Assembly: GCF_039595395.1 (NCBI RefSeq)
Contig: NZ_JBCNLP010000006.1
Span: forward strand, 439,001-503,000
DNA length: 64,000 nt
Direction: 5' to 3'
From: Novosphingobium sp.
GTDB taxonomy: Bacteria > Pseudomonadota > Alphaproteobacteria > Sphingomonadales > Sphingomonadaceae
The notes beneath the pieces are model-generated. The model saw only the letters and a list, made by a program, of their open reading frames with translations, was not told where the DNA came from and made no database searches. Shown here in pieces: positions 19,301-27,437 of the stretch (positions are counted from its first letter, which is position 1; each line of letters opens with the position of its first letter). The position numbers and the translations under genes were made by a program.

Positions 19301-19398
19301 AGAGCCATATCCGCACCTATCTCCAGTATAAGAACGTGACCTATTCGGACTACAATCCGGGCACGACCTATTCGCTGGGTCTGCGCGAGAAGTTCTGA
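16312..19398 (+). CDS. TonB-dependent receptor, Xanthomonas/Caulobacter carbohydrate type
   Basis: A 1028-residue outer-membrane receptor with a signal peptide (residues 1-30, ending ACAQQ). The plug domain begins with a TonB-box-like NEIIVTGYRASLQRS, followed by ETILAEDIGKFPDSNIAESL, a signature of the large receptors that import plant oligosaccharides in Caulobacter, Xanthomonas and sphingomonads. The protein ends in the barrel signature LGLREKF with a terminal Phe. ATG 16312 fits the signal peptide; a longer open frame from 16132 does not. It should import glucuronoxylan fragments for AguA and the GH3 enzymes, as its operator and position imply. Confidence 0.9.
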   Translation: MTYKKMTVMMGLATGVSSFGFLAMPACAQQAPAAATSAADQQAPANEIIVTGYRASLQRSAELKKNNIGLTETILAEDIGKFPDSNIAESLSRVPGVTISRDNDGEGVNAAIRGLGSAFTQVTLNGAAIMVGSTGTADGSGTGRQVDLNYFPTELFTSITVEKSSRADILEGGAAGSIDLRTAHPFDKPGTHFTISMDGLYNTNAKKPGYKGAAVFSATKGEFGILVGVSGISNQVNSNGFESVGWTEPNLSAAQNTTSTRNNINGTGSNGSSWNIPATVPAGAGNGLVTGSTLNQAALLALNPGLTITQLNQALIPRLGREFNEFGSRKRITGVVSLEYKGDDNGLHLYLDSMLSKARNQEQRIDMDWVGRNGSAIPIGLQVDSNGVVTSGTFANAQSFLEYRPYDEKLTYYGFNPGGEYQITNHLKIDVRGDVTHSSFYRQSPSVLVSTVLGSGDTVTYSNNNGNVNIASSTDLDNPANFNWNGGRVNIQDEKRQTTTKGIRGNLRWDHGDIVVRVGAAYDDNYRNIVAYDNSTLWQNAVCGNQPNVAMLAPNASPACLGLNAPGSAAALYPGYGTGATAGQTGSVQYLGSLIPQASLANYLMPGPRGFVTVNWPAFAAASNYNYYNSTAPFSTSSNTGANSGQFEEKNFGAYIEADDKFEIGDNTLRLNGGVRFIHTNQRIGGYVANGAVTQANSTLTSGGLYPTVGFAAFNFINTYNSYSYALPAFTADFNLGRHAVFRASWSKTLTRPDPNAMLPGVNYSDPSAYAVSLGNPALAPYLSKNLDLGFEYYTGKEGYIAVAAYRKSITGFTQSQNIASTFGSLAQYGININTVTQQQAAVINANGGNSSPISISEQVNAGNLVINGAEFTVVQPLDFILAPHGHGIKGLGVIGNVTVIDQSSASVPAVIATGVAHTTYNLTLYYDHKGVSARLLYNYTGGSLAAAGPQNGLNNFAIYNDSHKELDFSANLDLQKIFGGSAYLPTMSFNVNNLTKSHIRTYLQYKNVTYSDYNPGTTYSLGLREKF

Positions 19399-19430
19399 CA
19401 CAACCGCCTTGCCGCGGATGATCATAAAAA

Positions 19431-19462
19431 GGGAAGGGCCGGGCGAAAACCCGGTCCTTTCC
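19431..19462 (+). terminator. Strong hairpin between the TonB receptor and the esterase
   Basis: A 13-bp stem (GGGAAGGGCCGGG pairing with CCCGGTCCTTTCC, two G-U wobbles) around the loop CGAAAA. It lies 33 bases after the receptor stop and ends right before the esterase. The U-tract is poor, so it may terminate incompletely and reduce, not abolish, expression of the esterase. Confidence 0.6.
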
Positions 19463-19482
19463 GTATGCCGGAGACGATGTCG

Positions 19483-20724
19483 ATGAGTTCTGTGCTGCGT
19501 GCTGCCCTTGCTTCCCTGCTGGCCCTTTCGCCGCTTGCGGCTCATGCGGCGCCTTGCACGCCGCAATGGGTGACGGGCTGGGCCTCCTCGCAGATGGTGC
19601 CTACGGGCGACAATGCCTTGCCCGCGGGCAGCCTTGGCGGGGCGACGTTGCGACAGATCATCCGTCCTTCCATTGACGGGACAGGGCTGCGTATCCGGCT
19701 TTCCAACGCCTATGGCACGGCGCCTCTGCATATCGACGGCGCCACTCTGGCCCGCGCGGTGAAGGCGGGAAGCGCGGCGATCGATCCTGCCTCGCTGATC
19801 GCGCTGCATTTCGACGGTCAGGCGGGGGTGACCATTCCCGCCGGGGCCGACTATCTCTCCGATCCGGTCGATCTGCCCCTCCATGCTTTCGACGATCTGG
19901 CGGTTACCCTGCATTACGCGCAGGATCCGCAGGGGCAGACGTCTCACCCCGGATCGCGCACCACCTCATGGCTGCTGGCGGGCGATCATCTGGCCGATGC
20001 CGATCTGCCGGGCGCCAGGGCGTTCCAGCACTGGTTCACCCTTTCGGCTCTGGAGGTTGCGCGCTGCGAGGCGCCGCGCCTGATCGTGGCGCTGGGCGAT
20101 TCCATCACCGACGGCCACGGCGCCACAGATGACGCCAACGACCGCTGGACCGATGATTTCGCCCGCCGCCTTCAGGCCGATCCGGCAACGCGCGGACTGG
20201 CCATCGTCAATCAGGGCATCGGTGGCAACCGGTTGCTGCATGATGGGCTTGGGCCCAATGCGCTCTCGCGGCTGGACCGCGATGTGCTGGTGCAGCCGGG
20301 CGTGGCCTGGGTGGTGGTGCTCGAAGGCATCAACGACATCGGCACGCTGACCCGCGAGGCGCCGGTCGATGCGGCGGCGCATCAGGCACTGGTCGATCAG
20401 ATGATCGGCGCCTATCGCCAGATCATCGCGCGGGCGCATGGGCAGGGGATCAAGGTGGTGGGCGGCACGGTGATGCCCTTCATGGGCAACGCCTATTACC
20501 ACCCCGATGCGCGCAATGAGGCGGATCGGCAGGCCGTCAACCGCTGGATCCGCGAGAAGGGGCATTTCGATGCGGTGGTGGATTTCGATCAGGCGATGCG
20601 CGATCCGGCCCAGCCCGACCGCTTGCTGCCCGCCTATGATCTGGGCGACCATCTGCATCCGTCCCCGGCCGGTTACCGGGCAATGGCGCAGAGCATTCCC
20701 CTTGCCCTGTTCGGCGGGCGCTAG
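19483..20724 (+). CDS. SGNH/GDSL-family secreted esterase
   Basis: A 413-residue secreted hydrolase with a signal peptide ending AAHAAP. An N-terminal beta-rich region of about 190 residues precedes the SGNH domain: block I is VALGDSITDGHG with the nucleophilic Ser, block II has GIGGN, block III is EGINDIG, and the Asp-His pair is in GDHLHPSPAGY. I chose the third in-frame ATG (19483) because GGAGA lies about 9 bases upstream; starts at 19465 and 19477 are possible. It may deacetylate xylan or remove another acyl group, but related enzymes also hydrolyse other esters. It follows the receptor after a hairpin. Confidence 0.85.
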   Translation: MSSVLRAALASLLALSPLAAHAAPCTPQWVTGWASSQMVPTGDNALPAGSLGGATLRQIIRPSIDGTGLRIRLSNAYGTAPLHIDGATLARAVKAGSAAIDPASLIALHFDGQAGVTIPAGADYLSDPVDLPLHAFDDLAVTLHYAQDPQGQTSHPGSRTTSWLLAGDHLADADLPGARAFQHWFTLSALEVARCEAPRLIVALGDSITDGHGATDDANDRWTDDFARRLQADPATRGLAIVNQGIGGNRLLHDGLGPNALSRLDRDVLVQPGVAWVVVLEGINDIGTLTREAPVDAAAHQALVDQMIGAYRQIIARAHGQGIKVVGGTVMPFMGNAYYHPDARNEADRQAVNRWIREKGHFDAVVDFDQAMRDPAQPDRLLPAYDLGDHLHPSPAGYRAMAQSIPLALFGGR

Positions 20725-20773
20725 GGCTCGCTCATGGTTTGAAACGCGGCCTTGGGTTCAGTCCCCAAGTGCG

Positions 20774-20814
20774 GGCCCGATCCCGATGGTTTGATCGGCC
20801 ATCGGGATCGGGCC
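20774..20814. terminator. Bidirectional terminator hairpin
   Basis: A perfect 16-bp inverted repeat (GGCCCGATCCCGATGG and its complement) around a 9-base loop, between the convergent esterase and DJ-1 genes. No U-tract on either side, but the stem is very stable and the position fits a shared terminator. Confidence 0.75.
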
Positions 20815-20820
20815 GGGTGC

Positions 20821-21507
20821 TTAGGCCTTGATGGTCAGGGCATCGACCAGCGCGCGGGCCGCTGCAAAGGACGAGCCGGGGTTCTGGCCGGTGATCAGCA
20901 ACCCGTCCTGCAGGACATAGGAGCCCCAATCGGGCCCGGATGAGTAGATGCCGCCCTTGGCCTTCAGTTCATCCTCGACCAGGAAGGGCACCACATCGGT
21001 CAGGCCGACGGCCTCTTCCTCGCTGTTGGTGAAGCCGGTGACGCGCTTGCCCTCGACCAGCGGGCGGCCTTCGGGCGTCTTCACATGGCGCAGCACGCCG
21101 GGGGCATGGCAGACCAGCGCGGTGGGCTTGCCAGCGGCCACAAACGCTTCGATCAGCGCGATGGAGGTTGTGTCCTCGGCCAGATCCCACAGCGGACCGT
21201 GGCCGCCGGGATAGAAGACCGCGTCGAAATCGCTTTGATCGACATCGGCAAGGCGCAGCGTGCTGGCCAATTGGGCGGTGGCGGCGGGATCGGCCTCGAA
21301 GCGGCGGGTGTCGTCGGTCTGGAAGTCGGGCTCGTTGCTCTTGGGGTCGAGCGGGGGCTGGCCGCCCTTGGGCGAGGCCAGCGTGATCTGCGCTCCGGCA
21401 TCCTGGAAAGCGTAATAGGGGGCGGCCAGCTCCTCGATCCAGAAGCCGGTCTTGCGGCCCGTGTTGCCGAGCGTGTCATGCGAGGTGAGAACCATGAGGA
21501 TTTTCAT
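20821..21507 (-). CDS. DJ-1/PfpI family protein, glyoxalase III-like
   Basis: A 228-residue class I glutamine-amidotransferase-like protein of the Hsp31-like DJ-1 group. The nucleophile elbow is ALVCHAPG (C133, H134), preceded by GGHGPLWDL and with an acidic residue at E25 or E26 in GFWIEELAAPY, the residues used by glutathione-independent glyoxalases. It probably removes methylglyoxal or a related electrophile in the cytoplasm; a protease or chaperone role is less likely. It is divergent from a NemR-like regulator, and the intervening region holds three operator-like sites, which supports an electrophile-response role. Confidence 0.85.
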   Translation of the reverse strand: MKILMVLTSHDTLGNTGRKTGFWIEELAAPYYAFQDAGAQITLASPKGGQPPLDPKSNEPDFQTDDTRRFEADPAATAQLASTLRLADVDQSDFDAVFYPGGHGPLWDLAEDTTSIALIEAFVAAGKPTALVCHAPGVLRHVKTPEGRPLVEGKRVTGFTNSEEEAVGLTDVVPFLVEDELKAKGGIYSSGPDWGSYVLQDGLLITGQNPGSSFAAARALVDALTIKA

Positions 21508-21559
21508 GTCAGAACTCCTTCCTGTCTGTGCCGGGTGAAGCGGCTGCGTCGAGATAAAT

Positions 21560-21574
21560 TAGACCAGTCGTCTT
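21560..21574. promoter_or_regulatory. TetR-type operator, site 1
   Basis: TAGACCAGTCGTCTT is an imperfect inverted repeat (TAGAC and GTCTT arms) 53 bases upstream of the DJ-1 start. It shares its first 11 bases with the reverse-strand site at 21780-21790. Confidence 0.6.
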
Positions 21575-21654
21575 GTAATTCGGGTGGCCCAACGCCTTTG
21601 CGTTCATCATGTGATCGCGGCAGCGCTGCCGATAGCGACTCAGATAGTCTCATA

Positions 21655-21669
21655 TAGACCGGTCGTCTA
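21655..21669. promoter_or_regulatory. TetR-type operator, site 2
   Basis: TAGACCGGTCGTCTA has perfect TAGAC/GTCTA arms around a 5-base centre. It lies near the middle of the 309-base divergent region between the DJ-1 gene and the TetR gene. Confidence 0.7.
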
Positions 21670-21779
21670 GTGAAATTTTCCGACATGAGATTTCCCCAGA
21701 TTGCCAGACTGTATGGCTGTCAGTTCCCAAGAATATCCGGCTTTTGGTGATTGCCATCCTCAAGCTTCCATTTTTGAAC

Positions 21780-21790
21780 CGACTGGTCTA
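21780..21790. promoter_or_regulatory. TetR-type operator, site 3 (partial)
   Basis: CGACTGGTCTA is the exact reverse complement of the first 11 bases of site 1. It lies 27 bases upstream of the regulator ATG, a position suited to autorepression. Confidence 0.55.
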
Positions 21791-21816
21791 TGAGAGGCGC
21801 GAGAAAGGTAACGATC

Positions 21817-22404
21817 ATGTCTGTGATGGAAAAGGATACACGCAGCGTCATTCTGGCGACAGGGCAGACGATCATGAGCCGCAAAGGCTTTTCCGGCGTC
21901 GGCCTGACCGAAATCCTGGCCGAGGCGGGCGTCCCCAAGGGCTCCTTCTACCATTATTTCAAATCCAAGGATGCCTTTGGCCAGGCGCTGCTCGACGCCT
22001 ATTTTGAGGATTATCTCGCCGGGATCGACGCCATTCTGGCCAAGCCCGGCCTGACGGGCGCCGAACGCCTGATGCTCTATTTTGCCAATTGGTGCGAAAA
22101 TCAGGGCGCTTTCGATTGTCAGGGCCGCTGCCTGGCGGTCAAGCTGGGGGCCGAGGTGTCCGACCTGTCGGAGCCGATGCGGCTGGCGCTGAAAGCGGGC
22201 ACCAACGGCATCATCGCCCGGATGCAGGCCATGATCGAGGCTGGTGCGGCGGATGGCTCGTTGCGCACGCAGGGCAGCGCAGCGGATATGGCGGCGACGC
22301 TCTATTACCAGTGGCTGGGCGCGAGCGTGATGGTCAAGATCCTGCGCATGCATGAGCCTTTCGAAAAGGCCATGGAGGCCACGCGGCTGTCGCTGGGCCT
22401 GTAA
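21817..22404 (+). CDS. TetR/AcrR regulator, NemR-like
   Basis: A 195-residue TetR repressor. The N-terminal HTH is GLTEILAEAGVPKGSFYHYF, and the effector domain contains GRCLAVKLGAEVSDLSEPMR, closely resembling E. coli NemR, whose redox-sensing C106 aligns with C105 here. C93 and C101 are also present. E. coli NemR controls a glyoxalase and a reductase in response to electrophiles and hypochlorous acid, and here the divergent gene is a glyoxalase III-like DJ-1 protein. Start 21817 chosen for GAAAGGT upstream; 21826 is an alternative. Confidence 0.88.
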   Translation: MSVMEKDTRSVILATGQTIMSRKGFSGVGLTEILAEAGVPKGSFYHYFKSKDAFGQALLDAYFEDYLAGIDAILAKPGLTGAERLMLYFANWCENQGAFDCQGRCLAVKLGAEVSDLSEPMRLALKAGTNGIIARMQAMIEAGAADGSLRTQGSAADMAATLYYQWLGASVMVKILRMHEPFEKAMEATRLSLGL

Positions 22405-22469
22405 AGCGAACGGCAGACAATTTTTTCGCCTGCTTTCGGCAAGAAAGCCGCCTCGCGCATTTCACCTGC

Positions 22470-22907
22470 ATGGCAAGCGAAACCGAACAGGCCGCCGTCA
22501 AGGCTCACGTCAAACTGGCGCAAAGCGCGGGCAAGCTGGAACACAGCGCGGAGCAGCAGACCGACAGTGCCGACCGCCGCACCCAACTGGCCGCGGACCG
22601 CACCGTGCTCGCTGCCGAGCGGACCTATGCCGCATGGGTGCGCACGGGCCTTGCGGCGCTGGCCTCGGGGATCGGGGCGCGGGCGCTGCTCGACAAGATC
22701 GTTGCGGGCTGGCTGATCGGGGCGACCGGCAGCGTGCTGATCCTGTTCAGCGCCGTCTGCTTTACGGCGGCGGTGTGGAGGCAGACGCATCCCGTTGCTC
22801 CCCCGCGCCCCGATACGCGGCGCCTGCCGCCCGCGCTGCTGCTGGGGGGCAATGGCTTTCTGGTGCTGGTCAGCCTGGCCGCGCTGGTGGGGATCTGGAC
22901 CCGTTGA
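22470..22907 (+). CDS. DUF202 (YidH-type) membrane protein
   Basis: A 145-residue protein. Residues 1-50 are hydrophilic and probably helical (rich in Ala, Gln, Asp, Arg); then AAERTYAAWVRTGLAALASG carries the DUF202 signature before three hydrophobic segments (about 57-73, 78-100 and 120-142). The function of DUF202 proteins is not established. Its TGA lies within the TTGA start of the SLC13 gene, so the two are probably made together. Confidence 0.8.
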   Translation: MASETEQAAVKAHVKLAQSAGKLEHSAEQQTDSADRRTQLAADRTVLAAERTYAAWVRTGLAALASGIGARALLDKIVAGWLIGATGSVLILFSAVCFTAAVWRQTHPVAPPRPDTRRLPPALLLGGNGFLVLVSLAALVGIWTR

Positions 22908-24679
22908 CCGCGCCGCAGCTTCTCTCCTTCGCGTTGATCGGCGGGGCGGTGGCGGTCTTTGCCTGGGGGCGTTTCCGTTACGACGTGGTGGCGCTGGTGG
23001 CTTTGGCGATTGGCCTTGCCACGGGCGATGTGCCGGTGAAGCAGGCCTTCAGCGGCTTTACCAGCGATGTGGTGGTGATCATCGCCTGCGCTCTGGTGGT
23101 CAGCGCGGCGATTGCCCGCTCGGGGGTGATCGAATGGGCGGTGGGCGGCTCCATGGCCCGGCTGCGGGGCGCGGTGCTGCAGGTGCCGGTGCTGGCGGGC
23201 ACGACGGCGCTGCTCTCGATGATGACCAAGAATGTCGGCGCTCTGGCGATCATGATGCCGATTGCGCTGCGCATCGGGCGCAATGAGGGCTCCTCGGTAT
23301 CATCGCTGCTGATGCCGATGTCCTTCATGTCGCTGCTGGGCGGGCTGGTGACGCTGGTGGGCACATCGACCAACATCATCGTCAGCCAGGTGCGTGAAGA
23401 GACGCTGGGCAGTCCCTATCAGATGTTCGATTTCGCGCCGGTGGGCCTGATCCTGACGGCGCTGGGGTTTGTGTTCGTCAGCTTTGGCTGGCGGCTGCTG
23501 CCGCGCGACCGGCAGGCCAGAGCCGGGCTCGACGATGCCGCCGAGCAGGCGCCCTATGTCACCGAGGCCCGCGTGCCCGAGGACCTTCCCGAGGACGTTA
23601 CCACCATCGCCGATCTCAAGCTGGGCGAGGCGGGCGTCTCTTTGCGCGCGATTGTCGAGGCGGATGGCAAGACGTGCAAGCCTTTGCCCGATGCCACGCT
23701 GCGCCCCGGCGCCAGCCTGGTGCTGGAGGGCAGCGACAAGGCGCTCGATCGCCTCTTTGCACGTACGCCGCTCGAACAGACGCGCGACCCCCGTGAGCTG
23801 GAAAAGGACGAGGCCAAGGAGGAATTGCGCACCATCGAGGCGGTCATCCAGCCCGGCTCACTGCTGATCGGGCGCAGCGCCGAGAATGCGCGGCTGCAGG
23901 ATATGCATGGCGTGCAACTGATGGGCATCGGCCGCAGCGATGAGCGCATCACCCAGCGCCTGCGCGATGTGCGGCTGCGGGCGGGCGATGTGCTGGTGCT
24001 GCGCGCGGGCGAGAAAACCTTGCCCGAGGCGCTGGGCGATCTGGGTCTGCTGCCGCTGGTCGAGCGTATGGTGAAACTGGGCGACCGCCGCCGCATGTTC
24101 CTGCCGATTGCCATTCTGGGTGTGGCCATGGTGCTGGTGGCGCTGAAGCTGGTGCCGATTGCCGGGGCGTTTTTCGGCGCGGCGGTGTTGATGGTGGTGG
24201 TGGGCGGCCTCTCCATGCGCGAGGCCTATGGCGCGCTGGAGCCCGAGGTGCTGGTGTTGATCGGCGCGCTCACCCCGCTGAGCGAAGCGGTGCAGCACAG
24301 CGGCGGCAGCGCGCTGATCGCCAACACGCTGGCCGGATGGCTGGATGGTGTGCCGCCCTTGCTGGCGCTGGGGGTGATCATGGCGGCGGCGATGGCCTGC
24401 TCGCCCTTTCTGCACAATGCGCCCACGGTGCTGGTGCTGGCCCCCATTGCGGTGGGGGTCGCGCGAGGGCTGCATCTGCATCCCGATCCGTTCCTGATGG
24501 CGGTGGCGACCGGGGCAGGCTGCGATTTCCTGACGCCCATCGGCCACCAGTGCAACACGCTGGTGATGGGGCCGGGCGGCTATCGTTTCGGGGACTATTG
24601 GCGGCTGGGGCTGCCGCTGTCCTTGCTGGTCATCCTGATCGGGGTGCCGATGATCGGTCTGATCTGGCCGCTGGGCTGA
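22904..24679 (+). CDS. SLC13/DASS-family permease with two TrkA-C domains
   Basis: A 591-residue inner-membrane transporter. Transmembrane blocks at both ends (first to about residue 205, last from about 405) flank a cytoplasmic part with two RCK-C/TrkA-C-like domains, around EDVTTIADLKLGEAGVSLRA and AVIQPGSLLIGRSAENARL. The family signatures VTLVGTSTNIIVS and TPIGHQCNTLVMGPGGY are visible. Such proteins move anions (sulfate, dicarboxylates or others) with Na+ or H+. TTG at 22904 is the only start that fits the first helix; it overlaps the DUF202 stop. Confidence 0.85.
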   Translation: MTAPQLLSFALIGGAVAVFAWGRFRYDVVALVALAIGLATGDVPVKQAFSGFTSDVVVIIACALVVSAAIARSGVIEWAVGGSMARLRGAVLQVPVLAGTTALLSMMTKNVGALAIMMPIALRIGRNEGSSVSSLLMPMSFMSLLGGLVTLVGTSTNIIVSQVREETLGSPYQMFDFAPVGLILTALGFVFVSFGWRLLPRDRQARAGLDDAAEQAPYVTEARVPEDLPEDVTTIADLKLGEAGVSLRAIVEADGKTCKPLPDATLRPGASLVLEGSDKALDRLFARTPLEQTRDPRELEKDEAKEELRTIEAVIQPGSLLIGRSAENARLQDMHGVQLMGIGRSDERITQRLRDVRLRAGDVLVLRAGEKTLPEALGDLGLLPLVERMVKLGDRRRMFLPIAILGVAMVLVALKLVPIAGAFFGAAVLMVVVGGLSMREAYGALEPEVLVLIGALTPLSEAVQHSGGSALIANTLAGWLDGVPPLLALGVIMAAAMACSPFLHNAPTVLVLAPIAVGVARGLHLHPDPFLMAVATGAGCDFLTPIGHQCNTLVMGPGGYRFGDYWRLGLPLSLLVILIGVPMIGLIWPLG

Positions 24680-24802
24680 ATAGTCGGACAAAAATAGGGC
24701 GCCCGGCGCATCGGGCGTGGTGGAGAGAAGGCTGGCCCTCTACCATATTTTTCTCGATCCTCGGGCCTTCACGCTGCATATGCCCGGCATGGCGGCAGAG
24801 GG

Positions 24803-24830
24803 TTGACCCCGGAAAACCATCTTCTATACC
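24803..24830 (+). promoter_or_regulatory. Promoter of the MFS/SMP-30 operon
   Basis: TTGACC (24803-24808) and TATACC (24825-24830) with a 16-base spacer form a plausible sigma-70 promoter in a locally AT-rich stretch 61 bases before the start codon. Downstream, CATGGAT and ATCCATG (24855-24876) form a 7-bp inverted repeat around AGGGGGCG in the leader. Confidence 0.5.
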
Positions 24831-24890
24831 TCTACAAATAATAGCTAATTTCATCATGGATAGGGGGCGATCCATGGCCATGCGGAGAGA

Positions 24891-26243
24891 ATGAAGATGC
24901 CCACCAGCAGCGATGCGCTTTATCGCAAGATCCTGCTGCGGATTATGCCGCTGCTGCTGGTCTGCTACATCGTGGCCTATATCGACCGGGTCAACATCAG
25001 CCTCGCCAAATTGCAGATGCTGGACGAGCTGAAGCTCTCCGACACGGTTTTCGGCCTTGGCGCCGGGATTTTCTTCATCGGCTATTTCCTGTGCGAGGTG
25101 CCGAGCAACCTGGTCCTCCACAGGGTTGGCGCGCGCTTCTGGATTGCCCGGATCATGGTGAGTTGGGGCGTGGTGGCCGCGCTGCTGGCCGCCATTGCCC
25201 CCATCGCCCATCTCTTCGGCCCGCATCAGGAGCAATGGGTGTTCCTGGCCCTGCGCTTCCTGCTGGGCGCGGCGGAGGCCGGATTTTTCCCCGGACTGAT
25301 CCTCTATTTCAACTACTGGCTGCCGCCCGAACGGCAGGGGCGTGTCTTCTCCATCCTGATGGCCGCCCAGCCGATTTCCTTTGTCATCGGTCTGCCGCTC
25401 TCCGGCTGGCTGCTGGGGGCGCTGGACGGCGTGCTGGGGCTTGCCGGCTGGCGCTGGATGATCGTGATCGAGGCCGCTCCGGCGCTGATCCTTGGGCTTG
25501 TCGTGGCCCGGACGCTGGTGGATGGCCCACGTCAGGCCGCATGGCTGAGCGCGCAGGAACTCGAAACCGTGGTGCAAGCCGTCGAGCAACGCAAGTCCGC
25601 CCAGACCGATCTGCCTCTGGGGCAGGTCGCGCGGCTGCCGGTGCTGTGGGCGATGATGGCCATCTGGTTCCTGATGGTGATCGGCGTCTATGGCATCAAC
25701 TTCTGGCTGCCCACGCTGGTCCATGCCAGCGGCGTTCAGGGCAGCCTTGCCATCGGGCTTTACTCGGCGGTGCCCTATGTTGGCTGCGCTTTGGGTATGG
25801 TGACGGCCTCGGCCTATGCCGAGCGCGCGGGATGCAAGCAGGCGATGATGGTCGGCATGTCGATCATCGGCGGGCTGGCGCTGGTCGCTGCCGCCCTTTG
25901 GGGCGCGGGCCATCTGCTGGTGACGCTGCTGACGATGACCATCGCCATGGTCGGCGCCATGACGGCCTCCGCCCTGTTCTGGAGCCTGCCGGGCGAGCGC
26001 CTGTCCGGGCGGGCGGTGGCCGCTGCCGTGGCGGCAATCAATTCGCTGGGCAACATCGGCGGCTTTGCCGGGCCCTCCATTCTGGGCTTTGCGCGGGACC
26101 GTTTCGGATCGGACGAGATCGGTCTGGCGACGCTGGGTCTGTGTCTGGTCGCGGCCGGAGGTCTGGTGCTGCTGGTCTTTGGCCGCCGAGGGAGCCCGCC
26201 CTCAACCCTGACGAACAGCCTGCCGCAAGGAGCATCCTCATGA
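24891..26243 (+). CDS. MFS transporter, anion:cation symporter family
   Basis: A 450-residue transporter with 12 hydrophobic segments. CYIVAYIDRVNISLAKLQM in helix 1 and FLCEVPSNLVLHRVGARFWI in helix 2-3 are the usual signature of the anion:cation symporter family (phthalate, galactonate, tartrate and related permeases). GGAGAGA precedes the ATG at 24891. Its stop overlaps the SMP-30 gene as ATGA, so it probably imports an organic acid or lactone precursor handled by that enzyme. The substrate is not readable. Confidence 0.87.
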   Translation: MKMPTSSDALYRKILLRIMPLLLVCYIVAYIDRVNISLAKLQMLDELKLSDTVFGLGAGIFFIGYFLCEVPSNLVLHRVGARFWIARIMVSWGVVAALLAAIAPIAHLFGPHQEQWVFLALRFLLGAAEAGFFPGLILYFNYWLPPERQGRVFSILMAAQPISFVIGLPLSGWLLGALDGVLGLAGWRWMIVIEAAPALILGLVVARTLVDGPRQAAWLSAQELETVVQAVEQRKSAQTDLPLGQVARLPVLWAMMAIWFLMVIGVYGINFWLPTLVHASGVQGSLAIGLYSAVPYVGCALGMVTASAYAERAGCKQAMMVGMSIIGGLALVAAALWGAGHLLVTLLTMTIAMVGAMTASALFWSLPGERLSGRAVAAAVAAINSLGNIGGFAGPSILGFARDRFGSDEIGLATLGLCLVAAGGLVLLVFGRRGSPPSTLTNSLPQGASS

Positions 26244-27415
26244 TTGTCAATCGACGCACCACGCTGGGCCTGCTGGGTGCCACCGCATGTCTGCCCTCCT
26301 CGGTTCTGGCGCAGGGCATCGCAAGGCCGCAGCCGCGCAGCGTCATCACCGATCCGCCGCGCGCCTGGGGGCCGGGGGCCGATCCGGTGATCTATCCCGA
26401 TCCGGACATCATCGTGCTCGATCCCTCTTTCGGCGAGATGATGCTGGGCATCACGCAGATCCGCCGCATCTGGGACAAGGGCCTGTGGCTGGAGGGCCCC
26501 GCATGGTCTGCTCAAGGACAATATCTGGTCTTCAGCGATGTGCAGGCCGACAAGCAGTATCGCTACATCTGGGAGACAGGCGAGGTCACCACCTACCGCT
26601 CGCCCTCGTTCAATTCGAACGGTAATGCCTTCGACGCTCAGGGGCGGCAGATCGTCTGCGAAGACCTGTTCCGCCGCATCGTGCGGCATGAGCATGACGG
26701 CACCGTCACCGTGCTGGCCGACAGTTTCGAGGGCACACCTCTCAATTCGCCCAATGACATCGCCGTCCATGCCGATGGCAGCGTCTGGTTCACCGATCCG
26801 GCCTATGGCGACACGCTGTCGGAGGGACACCCGGACTTTGCGGGCGGGCCGACCAATGCGGCGGGACGCCTCAACGCAAGGATCGGTTCGGAGCTGGCGG
26901 GCATGGTCGGGGGCCGCGCGCGCGGGCCGGGACATTGTTACCGCGTGGATGCGGATGGCTCGATCAGCAAGGTGATCGACGAGAGGGATCTGCCCGATCC
27001 CAATGGCATCGCTTTCTCGCCCGATTTCAGGACGCTCTATGTGGCGAGCACCGGCAAGGCACCGGGGGACAGCCATGCGGGCGGCAAATCGGTGATCTAT
27101 GCCTTCGATGTGAACGGCAGGACCGTTACGCGGCAGCGGCTGTTCAGCGATATGATGGTCGATGGCGTGAAATGCAGCCCGGACGGCTTTCGCGCCGATG
27201 TGAACGGCAATCTGTGGTGTGGGGTGAACGGGCCTCTGGGCTATGGCGGCGTGCAGGTGCTGTCACCGGCGGGCAAGCTGATCGGGCGTATCCGCCTGCC
27301 GCAGCTCTGCGCGAACCTCACCTTTGCGGGCCCCAAGCGCAACATGCTGATGATGTGCTGCGGGCAGTCGCTCTATGCGCTGCAGGTGCAGACGCAGGGC
27401 GCGGCGTGGAGTTAA
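26240..27415 (+). CDS. SMP-30/gluconolactonase-family secreted protein
   Basis: A 391-residue six-bladed beta-propeller lactonase-like protein. NRRTTLGLLGATACL at the N-terminus is a probable Tat signal. Metal-binding blocks of the family are visible: WLEGPAWSAQGQYLVFSDV (first Glu), NSPNDIAVHADGSVWFTDP (Asn and Asp), and DPNGIAFSPDFRTLYVAST. It should open a sugar or other lactone in the periplasm. The ATG at 26240 overlaps the transporter stop. A similar pairing of transporter and lactonase occurs in aldonate or lactone catabolism. Confidence 0.88.
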   Translation: MIVNRRTTLGLLGATACLPSSVLAQGIARPQPRSVITDPPRAWGPGADPVIYPDPDIIVLDPSFGEMMLGITQIRRIWDKGLWLEGPAWSAQGQYLVFSDVQADKQYRYIWETGEVTTYRSPSFNSNGNAFDAQGRQIVCEDLFRRIVRHEHDGTVTVLADSFEGTPLNSPNDIAVHADGSVWFTDPAYGDTLSEGHPDFAGGPTNAAGRLNARIGSELAGMVGGRARGPGHCYRVDADGSISKVIDERDLPDPNGIAFSPDFRTLYVASTGKAPGDSHAGGKSVIYAFDVNGRTVTRQRLFSDMMVDGVKCSPDGFRADVNGNLWCGVNGPLGYGGVQVLSPAGKLIGRIRLPQLCANLTFAGPKRNMLMMCCGQSLYALQVQTQGAAWS

Positions 27416-27437
27416 GCCGCGCCCCTCAAGCGCGAGA

